Positions 58,510-64,000 of a stretch of DNA of 64,000 nucleotides are shown piece by piece. This stretch comes from Lateolabrax maculatus (taxonomy: Eukaryota > Chordata > Actinopteri > Acropomatiformes > Lateolabracidae): the NCBI GenBank assembly GCA_031216445.1, contig CM062210.1, positions 14,953,501 to 15,017,500 on the forward strand, given 5' to 3'. The position numbers were made by a program, and so were the translations under genes. The notes under the pieces were generated by a model, which saw nothing but the letters and a program-made list of their open reading frames with translations, did no database searches and had not been told where the DNA came from. Position 1 is the stretch's first letter; each line of letters starts with the position of its first letter.

Positions 58510-61500
58510 TTAGCTTTCCTGCTGCTTTTGCTTTGGGGAGAATAAAGCATTGTATGGTTGTCTTCTCCGAGTATGTGCCTGTGGATTCTTCTCTTCCTTG
58601 ATGTAACCTAGAAGTTTAATGATATTCTCAGTGTTCATGATGCTTTACCAACATGGTTTAGTGGAGGGTTTAACTAAAAAGTAAAAAAAAACTTTGATTT
58701 ACCTCTTTCAATGCATGTTTGAGTTGATGGGAATCCCACTTCCCAAAAGTGTTCAGGAGTACAAGGAGGGATATACAGAAATCTGTGCCTGGAGCACGCA
58801 GACAACTTTTTCAGTTTTTCCTCCTCCGGGAGATGGGCGTAATACTGTTGGAAATAAACACCCTTAAAATAGGATCAATGATAAAACAGAGTGTTACTCA
58901 GCTATATGATCAAAGTACTTACAATTTCGCATTCCTTGCATGTAGTGCCCTTCAGTTTTCTTCTCTCGTCCTTCTTGCGAACCACAGCCACATGTGCAAA
59001 TGTTGGGCGTCTAATCCGAGAAAAATGTACAGTGGGTTGTGGGAAATTGTCACAAGCACACAACTGATCCCCAAAACACAATGAGAGCATACTGTGAGGC
59101 TGATGGAGTGCTTCTTACCGTGCTTTGTGCTCTTTACTTTGGCTCATAGTGTTTTCATGAGGATCTTGTTCTAATTTTGGAGATTAAAACAAGGAATGAA
59201 CAGAGGTTAAATTTAAGAACTAACATCTATGTCAAACAACATGACGACAAACGCCGTTTTTCTAACTCTAAAAGCCTACCATCGTCCTCCTCTTCTCCCT
59301 CTTTGTCATCATCATCATCACCACAGAGATGGCTCTGGCCTAAGTGAGAACTGTTGTAAGACTTGTACTCCCCGCAAGCTGTTGTGTCAAACATCATGTC
59401 CAAACTGTCATTTGCCTTCTCGCCTAGTCCTTGAAAAGACGCATTAAAACATTTGACATATTTTAGAAATGACACCATGTGTTAATAATCTCAGTGTCAA
59501 TCAAAACATTCTTCTATTCACCAGACACACTGTCCCTTCTGTCCCGGGCATTTTCTCCCCGACACTGGAGTAAGCTGTGACTGACCCAAGTGCAGTCTGT
59601 ATCTACCAGTTCTCCAGGACACTCTTCTTCTTCCTTTTGCTAAAAAATAAAGATACAGACAGACAACAGCCTGGTGTAAAAGACTCCATCTACCCAAAAT
59701 ATCCAGATGAGTGTTTCCAAATGAACATCAGCAACAGAAATATCACTTATCCAGAACACAGATTTTGCACATTGTTAGTCTTTTCTGATATTTGCAAAAT
59801 GATACAACAAGCACTTGTGACATTTCACGAAAAATAAAGTGCTTTTCTAAAATCATAATTTATTTCAGTTTAGTTCGATATTCTGTAGCTTGACTGCTAA
59901 AATAAGGCACAGAAACGCAGGAACTGCTGCTGTGTCAGGTCATGTGGCTGTACCTTGTCTCCTCTCCATTCACTGTCATACATGGACAGGGCGAGCGCAG
60001 GGTCAATGCTCCACATGGGCTCCACTTTGGGCCTCCTTTCAGCTGGGAGAGCAGAGTTGGCATGGTGACATTAAAATCAACCGATAATTATAAAGAAATT
60101 TAAAAAAAAACGCTGCCAGCAACAGGACAGAAAACTCACCATTTTCTCCTTCGCGTTGGTCATGTGAGGCATTCAGATCCTGGAGGAGGTTTCTTCTCCC
60201 CCCAACACCGTCCTTGTTTGCTTCTCCTCTTACATTTGGCTTCTTGAAAGCAGGACGAATACAGGAAACATTTGGCCTTTGACTGGAGGTCCCATTCTGT
60301 TCTAACTGAACCTGTTAAATGTTTTAAAAAAAATTAATTGGTGGATCAATGTATGGTTATATGGAAGCCAGGACACTAGATTTCACCTGAAAACAGTTCT
60401 GAAATTCATCTTCCCCAACACACAAACATTCATACGAGGTTTTTGGATATATCTCTAACCTTGCGGTGTAATGGCTCCTTGAAGCTTTGACTGCTTAAAG
60501 GTGCGAGGGTTCGTTTGATCAGGTCCGGTTGTATGTGTTTGCCTTCCCTCTGTTTGTCCGCCCTGTCCTGGATTACTTGTTTGTCCTCCTCGTGCTCCTC
60601 CAGCTCACTGTCCTCCTTCTTCCGTTTGGCTTTGTTAATGGAGCCAACTGAAAAGCGTTTGACATGCGGGAGAAGTGATGGGGACCTTTCTGTGGTCGAG
60701 TCCGGACTGTGGATCAGCGTGGATGAAAGGGAGGAGCGGAAGGGCCTTAAGGCAAGGAAACAAATATGGTTTAGTTATTGCAATGTTTTTGGCTTGATAA
60801 CATGAATAAAGAATGAAGGGGTGGAGGTTAGCTGCCTGCACTGCTGTCTGCCACAGTGTCTTTTTTGAAAAGCTAATTGTCAGGTTTTAAATTTCTACAC
60901 AAAATGGCTTTACATTCTCAAATGGTATGTCATCTGCTATGTATGGAATTTGTAAATTTACGACTTATGATACACAATAGTCAGCAGATGAATATGTTTG
61001 TTGTCATTCTTACTGTAAACGAGCATCAAGCTTCCAGGGAGATTTTGAGCCTGCAGCTATCTCAGTTTTCTGAAAAAAGATAACAAGGAAAGAAATTACA
61101 GACACAGTCCAAAGAGCTAAATGAGTTTGAATGCCTTTGCTAAGCGATAATTATTCACTTCACAGTGAATGTTCGGCAAAACCTAAAATATGTGGCAACA
61201 GATGTAAAAGATGAGTAATATTTTCAGGATTTGTTTTATAAACTACTCACTTTGTGTATAAGAGTGCATATGCTAAAATTGCTGAAGTGTCAGTGCCCAG
61301 CACCAGTTGTTAACTAAAGTAAGGCACCTGCTTTGAAGTCGACATACCATGTGAGGCTTGTCAAGAAGTTCAAGGCCACACGTTTCTGCTATTGCTTCTT
61401 CCAGATTTACATTCACATCATCTGAAACGAGACAGATACCTGACAGTCACAACACCTTTACACATCTCACAATCACGATCAGCAACTTTGGCAACTGAAA

Positions 61501-64000
61501 ATGTTAAATCTTCTTAAATCTTCAATACCCAGAAATCATGTGCGATAAGAGCAAAAACACAGCAAACAGTATGATTGTGTCTACCATCCCTGCCAATCCA
61601 TGATGCTTCATATCAAATAAGAGCAAAGGGATGGATAACTATGTGAGAGGCAGTTTGTATTGTACTTCAGTTTTAAATTCACCAGAATTAAACACGAGGC
61701 TTTAGGGTGAATTTATAGCAACGCCTCTTTCTGTGCAGCCCCACCGTGTGGATTAAGCTGATATGATGGGTGTGTTTGTGTAGATAACTGTGGCCCTGTG
61801 CTCATCTAGGAGTTCAAGTAACAGACAGGTTCTAATGAAAGGAAATAAATATGTTTACAGTAGGGCTGAACAGTGAATCTAAATATTATTGGCCAAGTGA
61901 AACATCCAAATTGCAGAAGCTGCAATTTTTTAATAAAGGTCAAATGTGTGACAAAACAGCATTATAATGAAGTACTGTAATGCTGCAGAGATGCACTGGC
62001 CTGCAAATCTTGTTCTCCAGATGTAAGAAACCATGTTTGTTCGGCACAACTGGATTCACTTAAACTGAAAATTGTGATGCGAAAATGATCATTCCCACTA
62101 ATAGTGAATCATAATATCTGTCAAAATAATTTATGATTTTTTTTTACCACATCCAGTTCCTTTTCTATAAGAAACCAGAAGTAGTCTTCCTGTTTTTACA
62201 TTTCTTCATTCTAAAATAGTCTTGAAATTATAGGAGTACAGTGAATGATGTCATACTTGAGTTTTGGGATGTGTCCAATTCACATGTGTTGGGTACAAGC
62301 ACTTCTGCTCTTCCACGATTTTTTCTATCTTCAGCAGGCTCCTTATTAAGTTCTTTAAAAAAAACAACACACGTTAGGAGACTTCAGACAGGTGATTCAA
62401 ATAACAGAAATGCATTTAAAAGTCTGAAAGTTACTTTAAAGCAGACTGACCGTTGAAGAGTGAGTTGTTAGACTGTGGCAGAGGCATCTCTGCATAGCGA
62501 ACGTGCTTCATTTTGTCGATATTTCTACGTTTCTTCAGTTTGTTTGCCACGGGAAGCGAGCTCGGCAGGACTGGAGAGTCTGGGATGATGCCTTCTTCTT
62601 GCTCCGGGGATGAGGCCCGCTGGAGCTCTGAGCTGATAAGAACAATGCACCTGCAGTGCTTAACCGGGAACTGAAACTTCACGGTAAATGCTTATTTTTG
62701 TGCAGAACACCCCAGCTTCAAAACTCAGTACACTTGGGGCCATAAACCTGTCCTCACATAGAAATGTATGGAAGACACTTGAAACCTGACTTGCAATCAA
62801 AGCAGAAGTGAAACCCCTGTGGTGTATGTTTTAGCTGCAAGACCTACACTATTTGTAGCCTTCCTGAGCAGCTTTTACAGAAAACTGGTGAGAAACTCCA
62901 ATGTATATTTATGTAATTTAACATTTATACAATATGACAAAACATGACTGTAACACACTAAAGGGCTTACCGAGACAGCTTAAAATGTTGCAGTTCAGCA
63001 TGTAGTTTTGCGTTTTCTTCCTCGAGGCTGTTTCTTTCATTCTCTGGGGCACAAAGGACACACAGTGTTTTACACACTACATCACAATTAATAACATTAT
63101 CTTGTGTTACACTGGTACAGTCAATTTAATGTAGTAATACACGTCATGGAGTCTAATGAACACAGGCTTGTCTAAATTTAAACACGACTAAGAGTCTACA
63201 GTCATGGCTCTGTGTGAGGCTGTATTTAGGCCCAGTGGGCTTTTGAGCTGGATGCTGATTAGCAGGTATAATGTTGACCGTGTTCAACGTGTTAGTTCAG
63301 AGTTACCCTGCTAACATTTGTTGATTAGCACTAAAAACAAAATGCTGCTGAGAATGATGTGAACTAACACGTTTTCTGTTCTTACATGTCACACTAAACT
63401 ACAGTTTTGAAAGATTAATGTAAAAGCATCTTTTTTTGACATCTTTTATAATTGGTTAACATTCTCAAAGAGCTTCAAGCATCTGCTTCAAGTGGATAAG
63501 CAGAACATAAATGCATTCTTTCTTTTTTACAACAGGGAGGGTGTTGAGCAGTTAGTCACCGCTCTATCTCACAGTGAAATAATAAGAACGATGAGTAACT
63601 CACTCAATTTGGCGACGAGGCGCAAATTGTGATCCTGGCTATTTTTCAGGTTCTCCCCTAAGATGGCACATCGATCGCACTCTCTTGCACGGAGCCTGGA
63701 AACAGGGAACATAGTGGGTAGTCTGTGTAACACATTTGTAACACAAAGTTACCTGTTGGGGGGGAAGTTACCTTTCCTCCAGGAGACTGATGGTATCCTG
63801 CAGGGATTTGTTTTGCTCCTTCAGCTGCTGGTTGCGATTGTGAAACACCTCAAGTCTCTGAGCATCTCTGTAGGGAACATATGCAGTGAAAGGTAGCTGA
63901 TGGAGACAAGACTATATTGAAACATTTTTTAAAGCCAGGGTCAAAATTACTGATACATCATTAGTATATTAGTGACACAGTATACTCACAAACAGCGCTC
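58510..64000 (-). CDS. rbbp8: CtIP / RB-binding protein 8, DNA end-resection factor (N-terminus outside window)
   Basis: Sae2/CtIP-family cofactor of the MRE11-RAD50-NBS1 nuclease in the nucleus, starting double-strand-break resection. Exons in transcript order: >64000-63990, 63867-63772, 63695-63604, 63043-62971, 62632-62451, 62352-62257, 61421-61348, 61069-61014, 60745-60460, 60311-60140, 60042-59954, 59639-59522, 59423-59280, 59170-59119, 59010-58923, 58844-58703, 58607-58510. Phases agree throughout; about 622 residues are present. The coiled-coil part reads DAQRLEVFHNRNQQLKEQNK, followed by the zinc-binding CDRC and NERNSLEEENAKLHAEL. GIIPDSP matches human VIPDSP. The C-terminal Sae2-like domain has VAVVRKKDERRKLKGTTCKE, CSRHRFLYIPPCTPEHFWEV and GFPSTQTCIERG; TPEHF holds the threonine matching the human CDK site. 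The middle is much shorter than in human, and I find no PLDLS or LxCxE motif. Confidence 0.94.

Noticed and set aside
1..64000. tRNA genes, rRNA, CRISPR arrays, bacterial-type operons
   Set aside because: No clear A/B box pair with a foldable cloverleaf, no rRNA, and no regularly spaced repeats with unique spacers; the DNA is vertebrate nuclear.

Overview
The window is nuclear DNA of a ray-finned (teleost) fish. The evidence is vertebrate genes split into many short exons with GT..AG introns mostly of 70 to 700 bp, fish-type interspersed repeats (a hAT-type MITE with CAGTGGTGGAA ends, CAGTGATGGAGG-type repeats, a decayed piggyBac copy), abundant (GT)n tracts, and a tandem cngb3 pair. I cannot name the species. 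Gene models were built by eye: I followed exon reading phase across every intron and compared products with human proteins known to me.

Layout. 1-19,400 is a gene-poor flank. It holds simple repeats, a MITE-like palindrome, a dead piggyBac transposase fragment (about 7,930-8,377, minus), a SINE-like repeat, and a 570-bp C/T-only-type tract (13.5-14.1 kb). 19,415-28,792 (+) is a complete cngb3 gene (copy A, 765 aa) and 30,166-38,148 (+) is a second complete cngb3 gene (copy B, 756 aa). Both encode the beta subunit of the cone photoreceptor cyclic-nucleotide-gated channel. 39,517-51,672 (-) is nsmaf (FAN, 31 coding exons, 909 aa), tail-to-tail with cngb3 copy B. 53,717-57,978 (+) is tmem241 (15 coding exons, 298 aa). 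58,510 to beyond 64,000 (-) is rbbp8 (CtIP), missing its N-terminus at the window edge and tail-to-tail with tmem241.

Most interesting point: copy A carries two consecutive versions of the exon encoding the pore helix, selectivity filter and S6 (26,182-26,323 and 26,625-26,766). Both are exactly 142 nt, enter in phase 2, leave in phase 0, are fully open and have good splice sites. Including both, or neither, breaks the frame, so they look like mutually exclusive exons. The upstream version replaces the filter core I-G-G with I-A-E, which would give a beta subunit with an altered ion filter. Copy B has only the ordinary version. The two copies also show recent sequence exchange: two exons differ at 1 of 203 positions although the intron between them differs, and a fragment of copy A exon 12 lies inside a copy B intron. 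They further differ by one intron.

Cngb3 would act with CNGA3 in cone outer segments. nsmaf, tmem241 and rbbp8 are unrelated housekeeping-type genes (TNF-receptor/sphingomyelinase signalling, Golgi nucleotide-sugar transport, DNA end resection). In human, cngb3 and nsmaf are on chromosome 8 and tmem241 and rbbp8 on chromosome 18, so the 2-kb gap between nsmaf and tmem241 is a synteny boundary relative to human.
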